Shown: positions 37,394 to 49,686, numbered from the stretch's first letter. The stretch: 64,000 bases of DNA from Rhodocollybia butyracea (GCA_015501585.1 JADNRY010000080.1:1-64000), one strand, 5' to 3'. Notes: generated from the sequence alone by a model not told the origin. Numbers and translations: made by a program.

Positions 37394-39580
37394 CACTACG
37401 GGAAGAGAAGGCAGTAATCCTTACTGACCAAGACAGTAATTATGTATAGATACAGTAATTTGTACTGTCTTTTGGAGGTCAGTTGTATTTAATGTCAATG
37501 AGGACAGTCATACCTACTGTCCTTTTGTGGGGGCAGTAATATGTACTGTCCATACTCTTGGGGGACAGTCATAATAATCATCTCTGGTATTCCCTGGTCA
37601 AAAGTGGTTCTAATTCTGTTCTAATTAGTTTTACTGAGCATAGTTAGACCTCTAGTACTAATTTGCAACAAGCGGCTAAAAACAAGGCTAAAAATGTTAA
37701 ATAAAAGGTAGAACATATTCCGAGTGGGATGATATCCCAACCTGTCAATGCCATGCGAAATATATGGAAAGCAGCACGTCCATGGCTCGAACCACATAGT
37801 AGGGGACAGTCAGGGGGGCCGGCGTTGATCACAGCCGGGGAGCACTACCGCTATACTAAATAGGTCTGTTTAATTGATGACAACTTGAAGTTTCAAACAA
37901 CCAAAGCGCAGAGAGGTTGTGGATTACTGCCAACATGCTTAATTACATCTAGTACTATGAAAAATAGGTGCAACATGAAAGGCACACCAGCCGAGGTTGG
38001 ACTTTGTGAGACTTAGCGATTTTTGAATGGTGGCCCGGGCACAGCCACATTTTTTATGACGTCATTAATCTCTCGACAGTCGCATCATGTCTCTCTGACT
38101 ACTACCACCATGTTCCGCCTTCTTCTCCTAGTAAAAACTACACCTATCACATCCTGGCCCCCTATTATCTGTGTGTTGACAATATTTTCACTCATCGGAC
38201 GCAATTTGCCTTCTACTTGGACCCTTCTTGGCAAAATCGGCAAAATCAGCTTTGAAAGCTCTTTTCAGTAATTGGAGTTGAGCAAAGATGCTGAAACCAA
38301 GTGTTATGAATGTTAAGAGGTTCTGGACCTCATGTAAGTGACTTTTCTTGCCAATTCCATGTTTAAATCTTTCAGTTATCTTCAGGTTTTTCATTTTCCG
38401 CTTCTATCTCTCTCATTTCTTCTTAATACTGAACGGCCAAGTCTAATCTGAGGATATGAGAGCCCTTGGTGAGTTCTTTATCCATTTTTTACCTTCCAGA
38501 ACAGCTCGAAAGTTGGCTAGACGACTGCACTTGGCTAGTGCCCTGGCCGTCCTTTGCCTGTTTCTGTGAAATTAATTTCCGACCCTACCTCACTGGCAAC
38601 ATCTTGGCTATCTCAAATAGCGAACATAATAAGGTGAGCAGTCTTATATTATAGTTGGTTAAGTCTACCTTTTCTCGCTCTGCCAGGCAGCGACACCAGC
38701 GAACATAACTTCGGACAGGGTTTCTTTAGGTTAAACTCAGAACTTTGGGTAAGTCACTTTCTTGATGGTTCACTTTAACTTTAGAACCCATTGCGCTCAG
38801 CAATTTGGATTCGGTTTTCAGTATACAGGAGTGTTGACTAATATGTTTGCCACCTGGAGACGACCCCGCCATAGCGAAAGAATTCATCAAAAGCGACGCT
38901 GATCACCTCAAGGTTGTCCTGATGAATGCAAAGACAGGTATGTTACCTACCCAGGAAATCTCTTTGAGACTGCCCAGGTAAGTTTACTTTTATCTTATCG
39001 TTAGTTGATCTACTGACCTTGATTCCGCCAACGGTACTAGTGTGCCGCAAATTCGCTCTGCACAGGATCGGTGAGTCCGAGCACACTACTCTTTAGAGAT
39101 TTTCTGTTTTGGTTGACAACAGCTTCACGCAAAGTCATTCAAAAGAATATGCGAGTCAGTTCTTCTTTTATACATTGTGGGATACTGGGATGAGAGCATT
39201 TGGGTGGTCAAGGTCTCCGCATATGCGAGTGTAGATACTACTGTGTAGTCCCATGTATAGTACTCGATACATTCAATATACCTGGATTTTCATGAGATGT
39301 CTAGATAGACAGTTGATATAACTGCCCTTGTACATTAGATATGACTGTCCTGACACAGTTGAGATTACTGCCCTGGGACAGTAATGACTACTGTCTAGAC
39401 AGTAAGGATTACTGTCAAAAGTTATTGAGAATGCAGCCAGGAATCCTTACTGTCTTTGGCAGTAATCATGACTGTCCTAGACAGTAATACTGCATGTCTA
39501 GTCAGTACTATCTAATGTCTTGTACAGTTATATTTCATGTCTTTCAGGTCGTTATATTACTGTCTTTCCTTCCCGCAGTG
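37394..39580. mobile_element. Non-autonomous CACTA element, 2187 bp
   Basis: The left end CACTACGGGAAGAGAAGGCA pairs with the right end, reversed CACTGCGGGAAGGAAAGACA. TGT is duplicated on both sides (37391-37393 and 39581-39583), the 3-bp duplication expected for CACTA. Both subterminal regions carry many copies of ACAGTAAT and its complement (37412-37572 and 39320-39560), the typical clustered transposase-binding repeats of this superfamily. The interior has only short frames and some splice-like signals; no transposase is seen. It is inserted in the 17-bp minisatellite. Confidence 0.9.
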
Positions 39581-40071
39581 TGTTATGCCACACTCTTTGT
39601 TACGCTGCACTCTTTGTTACGCCGCACTTGTTGGTATGCTACACTCTTTGTTATGCTGCACTCTTTGTTACGCCACACTCGTTGGTATGCTACACTCTTT
39701 GTTATGCCGCACTCTTTGTTATGCCATACTCTTTGTTATGCCACACTCTTTGTTATGCTGCACTCTTTGTTACGCCGCACTCTTTGTTATGCCGCACTCT
39801 TTATTATGCCACACTCTTTGTTATGCCACACTTGTTGGTATGCTACACTCTTTGTTATGCTGCACTCTTTGTTACACCACACTCATTTGGTATGCTACAC
39901 TCATTAGTATGCTGCATTCTTTGTTATGCCACACTCTTTGTTACGCCACACTCATTGGTATGCTACACTCTTTGTTATGCCCCCCTCTTTGGTACGCCAC
40001 ACTCTTGTTACGCCCCACTCTTTGGTACACTGCACTCTTTGTTACACTGCACTCGTTGGTACGCTACAGTC
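39581..40071. repeat. 17-bp minisatellite, right part
   Basis: About 28 copies of the same unit as at 37076-37390, ending near GGTACGCTACAGTCC. Because 17 is not a multiple of three, the array stays open in all three frames on the plus strand, and the long frames there (up to 350 codons) are artefacts. Confidence 0.95.
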
Positions 40072-40423
40072 CATTTCCTTTTCAGTCCCCCTGATTTCAC
40101 ATCATCTTCAGTTACTCAGTATATTAGTACATTCCTAAGTACTAGTAGCATGACTAGTAGTAGTCACAACATTATAAATAGCATTGTTAAATACTACTTA
40201 GTTGATAGTTACAACATCGGTTCCAATACACAGATGAACAAGAATTATCTAGTGTATCCTAATCCTAGATTCAAACTAAGTCTGAATATGTCTCGAGCTT
40301 GCTCGGCACTTGCCAGTCTGCCAAAGAGATTCGCACGTGAGCAAAATCACCTGACCGTTGTCACGTCCATCTCAGCCTATTCTTACCATACACCTACACT
40401 CCTAGTACCTTCTCAAAATCTCT

Positions 40424-42787
40424 ATGAATTACAGTCACTCTCCGAGTTTCTCTCCACCACCTTTTCCATACAACAATCAATCATTATCAACGCCCAGTAT
40501 ACGCTCCAACTCACACGCCAGCTCACATTCACAACCGGGTACAGAATCACTGGCGTCTTCGAGGTTCTCTAGTCCTTTTCTTGGACATGGTGATACGTAC
40601 ATGCAAACTCCTGACCGGCAACATTTTCCTCACCAAGATCACGAGCTCCAAAAGTTGCAGTTGGAGAATTGTGCCCTGAAGCGGGAAGTTGAAACATGGA
40701 AGTAAGTGAACAAGCTTACTGTATTCAATATTCTGCTCACTCCAATGTAGAGGCGCATATGAAAAATTGACGAGCTCACTCCATAAATCTAACGTTGACA
40801 TGAACAGTCAAGCGCCTAACAACTCTGACCGCCTTTTGAATTTCTGAACCAGTTATCCCCCTCCAGCAAAGCGACTTCCCAAACGTAAAATATTGGTACC
40901 GGCATGAATGGAAAGAAGAGAAGAAAGCAACAACAACTCAGAACGACAAACCTATTCGGGGTGGAACTCACGCGTCCATGGGAGTCAATGTCTCCGCTCT
41001 CTTTATTTGCGACAGCGAGGGTATAGTTATCGACGGGTTTTGAGCGGGCCTCATCTGCAAATCTGCAGTTGCCCTCTTCGAGCTATATTACGAACTTGAA
41101 CAAGATCCTTTAAAGTGGGGCGCAGCATCGCATAAGGTTATCACGCACTTCAACCACCACATGGTGAACGCCTATGGCGAGCTTGCCTTTTGCCATGACA
41201 ATTGGAAAGCACAGTTCTTTGCCACAGCGAACTATCCAGCGTGGCGGAGAAAGAACCCAACAAGGGTAGTAGTGAAAACGGAAAAAGACGAAGAGGATCT
41301 TTGCGGCAATAGCAACTCCGGGCCTGCAGGAAAGCGTTGCGCTTCAGAGATGGAAGGTGGCAGTGACGGTACTGCAAACGCTGACTCTGTACAACCGCCA
41401 GCCAAGAAGAAGAACCCTGGAAAAACGCGACGCAGACCCAAATTGATGGTGAGTGATGAATTTTACTTTCGAAGTCTCTTGCTTACCTTCCGCCCAAGGT
41501 TATCAATCCTTTGTAAGTTTGGCTTCATGCAAAAAAACTGGCTTCTTAACTTCAAATAGTGTTCAGCAAGACACGCCGATGCTTCCACCAGAACCTCGAG
41601 ACAACAATAATATGGTCGCAGATAACTTGGCAAGCATTCAGATGGAAATCATGGGCGACAAAATGGAAGCTAGCAGCAGTGGGATGGACAAGGAAGTGGG
41701 CAATAAAACGGGTAACGAGCATATGCAAGGTGAGTATTAGTAAAAATACTGTCATATATTACTGACATCTTGCTTCCAGTTGACAGCCCTCTCCCAGGGA
41801 AAAAATTCAACAACACAGCTGATCCGTTTCCTTCTACATCAAACGCGGCGCCAGGATCAACTCATGCGGCAGTGCCAGAATCAACTTGTACAGCTCAGGG
41901 TAATCCATCCCCTCCCCATGCAGCTCCAGAATCTTCCTCGACCGTTAATCAAGTGCAAGATCCACAGGACAAAATGGCATTAGAGCTGGATGACTCTGAT
42001 CGCCCCATGCCAATGCCTCCACTCACGCCGCCGCCCTTATCCAATGATTCAGGTAAGAAAGCCTTGGCATTTAGGCTCGTTTACTCACTGTTATATGCCA
42101 GTGAACTCCGAACAACCGTAGCAACTACATCAATTACGCTTGCCCAGCTCCAACTAGCAACAGCGTCCCGGTCTCTACCGCCAATTTTGAACAAGGAAGC
42201 GGCTCTATCACAGCTTCACCCGGAACGACTCCTTTGGTCGTCAATGCGGTCAACAAAGCCCCCTCAACTGCTAACAAATTCAAGCCGAGTCATAGTACAA
42301 CGGCAAGGTATGATTTTATTCATTCTACTTATATGTTTCATGTGTTGATATTTTGACAGAAATCTGTGTGGTATCAAATGGGCGCAACGTGTCGGTGGCT
42401 CTTCCAAGGATTTTGCGGCGTATTGGAAATCGATTGTCAATACACCTGAAGCAGAGGTGAGTTCTTTACCTTATTTGTTCAGTTTCAGATACTTAACTAA
42501 ATCTTTTCCTAGTGTTTCAAACTCGCTTCAAAGGCAGCAATGGAGGCAGCATCAGAGGCAGCATCGGGTGAGGCGGCGTCGGGTGAGGTGGCTGCTCCTC
42601 CAAAGAACCAGGTAAGCCCCATCATTCTCACCATACATGTAAAACTAATTCAATAAACGTAGGCCTCAAAATTGCCTGCTCCAAAGAAGCCCGTAAGTTC
42701 CATCTATTTTCGTGCTACATACATGTGAAGCTGACTCGAAAAATGAAGGCTTCGGGATCTGCAACAAGGAGCAGCTTGCGTCGGTAA
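40424..42787 (+). CDS. Coiled-coil basidiomycete protein, with one premature stop
   Basis: The start at 40424 (MNYSHSPSFSPPPFPYNNQS) opens a Ser/Pro-rich exon ending in a short coiled-coil (LQKLQLENCALKREVETWK). After an intron (40701-40750), YEKLTSSLHKSNVDMNSQ follows. The next exons carry FPNVKYWYRHEWKEEKKATT, GVNVSALFICDSEGIVIDGF, FELYYELEQDPLKWGAASHK, ITHFNHHMVNAYGELAFCHD and NWKAQFFATANYPAWRRKNP. A Lys-rich exon (AKKKNPGKTRRRPKLM), several Pro/Ser-rich exons, then NLCGIKWAQRVGGSSKDFAA and repeats of ASGEAASGE lead to the stop at 42785. A TGA at 41041-41043 interrupts the core where the frame otherwise continues (DGF/AGLICKS); CGA would keep it open. One more frame change occurs near 42115. 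I recall such proteins as multi-copy in agaricomycetes, with no known function. Confidence 0.6.
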
Positions 42788-42899
42788 AACCTTGTAAGCA
42801 CCACTTTTGCTGCCTTTATTTAGGTGCTGATCACAACTTTAGGCCTTTTTCTCTGATTTGTTTGCTGCTTGCTCGTATGGTGTGGCGTGTATCTATATA

Positions 42900-43330
42900 G
42901 AATCAATTTGAACCGACGTACATAGATATGAACCATTTAGAACCAATATACATATGAACCAACAATAATGCACATGAATCAATTTTAACAGATTCGAGAG
43001 CCAAAAAACTGCAATAAAAAGAACCAATTTCATTCGATGTAGATAGATTGCTTGAAACAACTTTTCTCAATGTGATACAATATGAAACGATATGAAACGA
43101 TATGAAACAACAGAAACCAATTCCATCCAATCTTAAACGAAAAAAATCGGTTAAAGTCTCACTTTTCGAAGGGAATCGGTTCTCCTTGGATGACAAGTAA
43201 ATACATCTGTCATTTGTGGACAGTTTCCATTCTGAACCGATATTGTTCAATTTGAACCAATATATCTCAATCTCACTCGATTTCAATCGATTTTCACTGG
43301 GAGTCATCTCCCATGTCATCCATATCCACG
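42900..43330. repeat. AT-rich degenerate repeats (GAACCAAT / GATATGAAAC)
   Basis: Loose repeats of ATGAACCAAT-like words run through 42905-42975, and GATATGAAAC occurs three times in a row at 43088-43118. No gene is supported. Confidence 0.6.
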
Positions 43331-43488
43331 CCGATGTTTGTCAAGTCCTCTCTATTAGCTTCATTCTCCATCACAACATCTTCCAACCACACTGAAGTTC
43401 CGCAAGTAAAGAACTTAAGATGTCTCCTCTCAAAGCCTGGGAGCTTCTTGATGGCATGAAGCTTAGCTCGATGCGCATCGTTAAAACG

Positions 43489-44150
43489 AGATCATTCCTG
43501 CCCCTGGAGATGAACCTGCAAAGCCAAAGCAGGGTTGGAAGCCTTCAGCTCTTGGATCACTGACTTCATTTTTTCTTCCTCATCTTTCATTGATGTTAAG
43601 AGTCGGTGGATCTCTACATGTAGCCGATCCAGCTCGTCATCTGCTCCAACCAATTTGAAAAACTGCTGCATAAGAAGGCGGTTTTTCGGAGTAGCCCACT
43701 GGCGCTCCCGCACATCCTCTCAAGTATCCCGAAGAATGTCAAACTCAGAAAGATAGGTGTAGTCAAGAACCTCATCCCAAGATATTGATTGACGAGAAGG
43801 AGAAAGTTCCGCCGCTGCCTTGTTGTAAACTTCAATTGCCAATTGAATTGACTTTGAGCAAATCTTCAAAGCATTTGCCAAGTGTTTTCGCATCTTATAG
43901 CCTAAACGCTCAGTTAGAAGCTGCAATTTAAACCCATCCTACCGATACTCACCTGTACCTGCAACATTTAGTCTGGACATTTCAAAAATCTGCGCTACCA
44001 GTAACCTCTCCAAGTTATCCAATGCCTTTCAGTAACTTGCCTCCTTCACCATCGTCTTTACAGCGCTCCATTTATCACAATCACTCGCCCAACGAACAGT
44101 GATCTCCAATTTGGATTCCAAAGCCTGTTACGAGTCCTGAATGAAATGAT
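43489..44150 (-). pseudogene. KDZ transposase C-terminal remnant
   Basis: On the minus strand the readable order is LESKLEITVRWASD, KALDNLERLLVAQIFEMSRL, an intron (GTGAGTATCGG to ATTGCAG, about 43924-43955), LLTERLGYKMRKHLANALKI, SKSIQLAIEVYNKAAAELSP, SWDEVLDYTYLSEFDILRDT, RERQWATPKNRLLMQQFFKL and DDELDRLHVEIHRLLTSMKD, ending near 43492. This is the C-terminal region of KDZ-type (CxC1/CxC2-associated) transposases of basidiomycetes, known for the G-YKMR-HI-KAL, WDEV-EYAFL-DFD-LRD and WA-P signatures. A TGA at 43722-43720 stands where Arg (CGA) is expected after RDT, and another stop lies near 44031. The catalytic core and N-terminus are missing. Confidence 0.8.
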
Positions 44151-45230
44151 GGCTCGTCCTTATGGCGGGTTTCGCGTGGGAATTTGTCCCAATTAAGCCT
44201 GATTTCATCCTAATCGGGTTGACCCAAAAAGGATTTCGTTTCGATATATTTGGAGCGTCAAAGCGTGCGTCACGTGCTTCACAGTATGAACCAATTTTTT
44301 CTTTTGTTCAAATTCATTGCCTTTGGCTTAGCTTCTGTCGTTAATCCCGTTAAAATCTCGTCAATTGATCACTTTGCTGAAAACCTGTTTCTTTCATTCT
44401 GTTTGTTGACCAGAAATCGTGGATTTACAGGCTTGTTTTGGTGGCGTCAAGACTCAAAGTAGCTCTACTGCTTGCGTGTAATTCTTCTTCTACGAGTATT
44501 TCAATTTTATATTGTTGCTCAATTTGTACAAGTCGAACAAGGCTCTGATGAAAAGGAAAAGTCACTCGCTTCCTATCTTGTCCCATTCAGACACCACTTA
44601 TAAGAAGTTATGGCACAATTTCTCGTTTGCACACTGTGATTGATGACTCAACCTCTCAATATTCTCGATGTTTGAGCTTCAAGTTTCAACCTTTCGACAT
44701 TTAACATCAAGGGTATCAGGAAAGCTGAGCTGTACGTTCTTATTTTTCACTCGCCGATCACATCTCATAGTGTTTTAGGCAATGTATAAAAGACTTCAAC
44801 AAAAAGCGGTGTCGTGCTGACGATACAAAAAACCTTCGAAGCGCAAGAAAGTCAAGTCTTCAAACCCAAACTCAAGTAACATTAAAGAATCTAAGTATCA
44901 ATGTTGAACGTTGAACATTGATGTCCCAAGCCCTTCTGTCTCGCTCACATTCTCCAATGGATCCGACTCCATTTCATATCTTTTAAGTTTTCACCAGATA
45001 CTGCTCAAGCTCAAGCCTTGACTTTGTCCACTATCATATCGACATCTCAGCTCGATGCATGCCCATGGACTCCAAAGGTAGTTTTTGCTTGTCTTGTTGA
45101 ATTCTAATGAAACATTTCTGCGCTTGTAAAATGGCAATAATAAAATATCAGGACTCGTACCTGCCATGCGCTTAGCGCGATGGCCCACACTCACAAGTAT
45201 ATCTGCCAGAAGCTTTCGTTCATTTTCCTG
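44151..45230. other. Stretch without a supported gene
   Basis: Only short frames, no recognisable motifs. Scattered words are T-rich on the plus strand. No repeat family was noticed. Confidence 0.4.
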
Positions 45231-45238
45231 CTCATTGC

Positions 45239-46391
45239 CACTTCAGGCAGCTCCTCAATACCCCATATTAGGGTCAATAACCCAAGTCAAGAATGGCCCT
45301 AATTAGGCCTGGAATCCAGGTATTGAACCACCCTTGGATCCATCCACCCAATTTAAAATAAGATAGGATGCATCCATGGTGGGAGGATCCATCATGGATG
45401 GACCCCAAAAGTTAATGACTTGTAAGTAATCATCACATAGCTTAAACACTCATACAAATCACTATAGACAATAATATAACAGAGACTTACAATGATTAGT
45501 ATGTTAGGTAATAACTGTTTACAAGCTATAGTAGTCAATTACTAGTGGCAGAAATTGTTTTGATTGTAGACAATTTACGGCGACGCTTGGGCGCTTAAAT
45601 TAGCGCCTTACTTGTCGCTGTATATCACTGACTTTGTACAACTTTTCAACAAGTTCTACTATTGTCGAGCTTCATACAATAAGCTATGTGATGATTACTT
45701 ACAAGTCATTAACTTTTGGGATGCATCCATCAGAGGATGGTACCATAACTATTTTCATCCATGGTGGATGCAACCATGTGGTCTTGATCCAGTGGAGGCA
45801 CCCACAAGTAGATGCACCCACTGCATGCAAAACCACTAGGTTGCATCCAGAGGTGGATAGATCCATTATGGAGGGTTCCCAAACTTGTACTTTATATGTA
45901 TCCATCTTTGGATGCAACAAGTTGATAGAGATCACATGGTAGAACTTGTTAAAAAAAATTTCACAAAGTCAGTGATATAAAGCAATGAGTAGGGCGCTAA
46001 TTTAAGCGCCCAAGCGTCGCCGTGAGCTGTCTACAATCCAAACACTTTCTGCCACTAGTAATTGACTACTATAGCTTGTAAACAGCTATTGCCTAACATA
46101 CTAATCATTGTAAGTCTTTATTATATTATTGTTTATAGTGATTTGTATGAGTGTTTAAGCTATGTAATGATCACTTACAAGTCATTCACTTTTGGGTGCA
46201 TCCATGATGGATGCTACACCGGAGGATGGTACCATAACTATTTTCATCCATGGTGGATGCATCCTATCTTATTTTCAATTGGGTGGATGCATCCAAGGGT
46301 GGTTCAATACCTGGATTCCAGGCCTAATTAGGGCCATTCTTGACATGGGTTATTGACCCTAATATGGGGTTTTGAGGGGCTGCCTGAAGTG
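45239..46391. mobile_element. 1.15-kb foldback hAT-like element
   Basis: The left end CACTTCAGGCAGCTCCTCAA and the right end, reversed CACTTCAGGCAGCCCCTCAA, begin inverted repeats that continue with high identity for about 380 bases on each side, including TATTAGGGTCAATAACCCA and TGGATCCATCCACCCAAT. Flanks are CTCATTGC (45231-45238) and CTCGTTGC (46392-46399), an 8-bp duplication with one difference, as for hAT. The GATTGTAGACA-type hairpin module occurs in both arms (45562-45608 and 45991-46039). No transposase frame is present. Confidence 0.87.
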
Positions 46392-46463
46392 CTCGTTGCA
46401 ATGCTTTCTTTCAAGAACGGTGGTCTGATCTCAAGTTTCAGGTTTGTATTCAACCCAGGCTGT

Positions 46464-49212
46464 TCAAGCTAAGGCTAAATGCACTCTGCAAGCACTCAAA
46501 GCCTCAAGTTTCAGGTAATATTCCATTTCGAGGGTTTCTGTAGGCAGCGTTTTTGCTAAGCTCTGCAAATACTCCCCCTCCTCCATAAGCCAACTCCGTG
46601 TAGGATGAGGGGCACGAGGTGGAGGAGTAGCAGGAGGAACAGGAACAGGAGGGTCAGGTGGGAGAGCAGATGGAGCGGTTATAGGGGAAAACTCATTGTC
46701 ATCTTTATAAGTAGGATTTTTGAGAGACAAATAATCATAGGACTCCCCCGCGGCACTCAAAAGTCCATCTCCATTCGTGTTGTCATCAAACTTCACAGAG
46801 ATTGCTGAACGTACACCTTTACCTGGCGTGTACACATAGTACGCCACCCGAGTCTCGTCAAAACCTAGAAAAATAAGGAGTACCACGAGCATCAAGTTTA
46901 TGCTCCTGCAAGTTGTTGTATACCCAAACTTTACATCCAAAAGAATGCAATTTTCGACGGTCAGGGTGCTTCTTGTACCAGAGATAATAGGGTGTCTCCC
47001 CTTTAGGTAGAGGACTAGCATAAGTCCGGGCACAGATATTAAGAATGTACCAGACAGCGTAGCCCCATAGAGAGAGAGGAAGTTGAGAGTGAATAAGGAT
47101 AGTGTGTACCCGGTCAAAAATTGTATGATTGAGGCACTCAGAACGGCTGTTCTGTTCAGGAGTGTAAGGAGCGGTCTTTTCCCAGCAGATACCGTGCTCC
47201 TTCATCCAATCGCGCCACTCATTGGTTATATATTCCCCACCATTGTCAGTGCGGAAAACCTTCAACTTTTTGCCAGTTACCTTCTCTACTTCAACTAACC
47301 ACTGCTTAAAAGCAGTAAAAGCATCACTCTTGCGGCAAAGCAAGTAACCCCAAGCCATACGGGAGCAATCATCAAGAAACATGATGAGATACCCCATGCC
47401 GGTCATGGTCAAGACCGGAGCTGGTCCCCAAAGATCTGAGTGAACTAGGCCCAGTGGCTCTGAAGCTCTATAGTTTGACTCAGGAAAGCGCACGTGGGTG
47501 AGCTTTCCCTGTGTGCAGGTGTCACAGATGGGGGGTTCTGCAGCCAATTCTGAGGCTGTAAGTTTCATGGTCATCCCCTCAAGCATACCCAAACGGTACA
47601 AGTCATGACAAGTGGGATAGTTCAAATGCCCAAGCTTGTTATGAAGCTGAACCAGTTTGGAGTAAAGCGGAGGTTTGTCCGAGGTGGAAGATGTAAACGC
47701 AGAGGTGGAGGGAGCAGAGTCAAGGTGATAAAGTTGAGAATCATCCTTCGTTCCAGTGAAAACAACATCCTCCTCATCAATAAGGCGCTGGATAAAAGTA
47801 CCAGCATCATCCTTACTGAATGTTACACATTTCCCTGCACCGAAGACAGTATAACACTTAGCTTTGTCGAGTCGGGAAACAGAAATGAGGGTAGGAGAGG
47901 AGTCAGGAACAAAAGCAGTGTCCTTCAGATTGAGACGGACAAGTTGACAATGGCACGCAAGAAAAACGGCTATACCTCGACCCGCAATCTTCATTGTACC
48001 ATGACCAAATCCAGTAACCTTCTGAGAAATGGCCGGATGGTGGAAAGACGTGAAGTCCGCACAAACAGAATGAATGTGAGACGTAATACCAGAGTCGATA
48101 ATGATGGGAGGCCTATTGGCAGTAGTACCAGCTGGATACACTGACTCAGACATAGGCTGGGAGGAATTCACATTTGTAGAAGTCTCAGTCACCGGGTAAG
48201 CAGAGAAGTCGATAATATTGGCGCCCGAAGAAGATTCTACGAAATGTAATGAGGTAGACTGCTCAGTTTCACCTCCTCCCCCACTATCCACATGGTGGGG
48301 TTTCTCTTTGCCCTTCTTCTTATTTTTCCCCTTTCTGTTACCTCCCTTAGCCTCCATAGCATGTTTCCTACCACTGAGCTTACGGCAAAAATCCTTGGTG
48401 TGACCGGTAGTGTGGCAGTTGACACAATAATAATCTCCACAGGCCGCATAGGAGCGTTCGAGCACAGCGACGGCGGCTTCTACGTTTGACATGCCGGAAT
48501 TAGAGTTCTCGTTGGGATGAGCTGAACGGTAAGAACCTGAAATCTGTTGGACAGTCGACTCGAGAGTAGTGCTGGAGGTGAGAGAGAAACTGCGGATCCA
48601 GGTGTGCCAAGACCCGGTCGCACCTTCCTCATTGGGGAGAGTAGTGACAAGAATAGCAGAGGCAAACCCTTCCTCCACAACGTACCCAGCTTTCCAGATA
48701 TCCTGCAGAGTGGATTCAAAACCCTGAAGATGGGCGGACAAAGAATCAAAGCTATGCTGGAGCGGAAGTCGGCGGGTGAGTTGGGAGAAGAATGTCATGA
48801 TGAGACCAGAACCCTGAGGACCATAAGTACCCGAAAGTCGTTTATAGGCGGCGGCACTTGTAAGACCTTCTACCATGCTGACCATGCTCTCAGAGATACA
48901 CTGGAGAAGCATATTCATCATATAAGAATCCATCCGTTGCCAGATAAGATACTTAGTGTCGGTATCGGGAGGACAAACAAGCGCGCCTGACAAAATAGAC
49001 TGACATCCTACTGTGCGAGCACCAGTGAGGAAGACGGCAGACCAAGATGAAAAATTTGTTTCACCTTTGAGCTTATTGTCACAAGGGAAGAGCGGATTTC
49101 CACCACTAGGGATGGTCCAATCACTCGGAATAGTCGGCACGGTCATAGTGGTCTGTGTACTCAAAGTAGTCTGAGTAGGTTGGGTAGTAGGAGCGGAAGG
49201 GGTAGTAGACAT
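46464..49212 (-). mobile_element. Ty1/copia gag-protease-integrase frame, 3'-truncated
   Basis: One open frame of 784 codons from the ATG at 49212 encodes Gag with a UBN2-like core, a zinc knuckle CVNCHTTGHTKDFC (about residue 261), the protease motif IIDSGITSHI (about 371), a GAG-pre-integrase segment (HNKLGHLNYPTCHDLYRLGM ... CDTCTQGKL) and the integrase core HSDLWGP, RTDNGGEY and EQNSRSE (catalytic D, D, E at about 590, 652 and 688). The frame breaks at a five-A run (46869-46873 on the plus strand); the other frame continues FLGFDETRVAYYVY and a Pro-rich linker to 46464. The reverse transcriptase, RNase H and 3' LTR are absent. Intact elements of this type encode about 1,300-1,500 residues. 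It could not transpose by itself. Confidence 0.93.
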
Positions 49213-49296
49213 CGATAGAGACGAGGGTTATGCGGGAAGAGAAGATAAAAGATTCGATTCCGGTAATCACTATAAGGCTGGCTGTATCAGGCAGAC

Positions 49297-49311
49297 TCGG
49301 GGCCCATAACC
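49297..49311 (-). other. Primer binding site of the copia element
   Basis: Directly after the LTR the minus strand reads GGTTATGGGCCCCGA. The reverse of GGTTATGGG contains CAT with flanking CC..AACC, matching the anticodon stem-loop of initiator tRNA-Met rather than a tRNA 3' end, as in copia-type elements primed by a half tRNA. Confidence 0.55.
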
Positions 49312-49586
49312 TGTTGGAACTAAGAGACACATTAGTATGTAGTACAACTAAGCTATAGGTATAGTGTGAGCATAAATGGCATAAAACATAAGTATAACAG
49401 ACATACCTCAGCCAGAAGTGATGAAGGCTGAGGAAAAGAAGGGAACGTCAATACGTACAGTATAAGTAGAAATCCGTATCAATGAAATAAAAGTTAAAAC
49501 AAATGATAAGAACTCGGGTCTGATATCTACTCAGTATTGGAGCTGTACATACCGGCGGCCATATACCGCGGACCGAATATCCAACA
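49312..49586 (-). repeat. 5' LTR of the copia element, 275 bp
   Basis: It starts TGTTGGA and ends TCCAACA, a perfect 7-bp terminal inverted repeat, and lies about 100 bases upstream of the gag start. No second copy was found in the window. Confidence 0.85.
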
Positions 49587-49686
49587 GTCTATATTAAGCC
49601 CATGTATGACTGGTGCCATCAAATTGGCCTAAGGTTAGTAAAATGAGAAGAAATATGTCCAATCTGACCTTCAATAATCTCCTAAG

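Noticed and set aside
37072..37449. Plus-strand frame following the transposase as an extra exon
   Set aside because: Minisatellite sequence; the transposase already ends at 36935.
39494..40572. Long open frames of 137-350 codons rich in CYAALF/HSLLC repeats
   Set aside because: They come from the 17-bp minisatellite, which is open in all frames; no start context, introns or domain.
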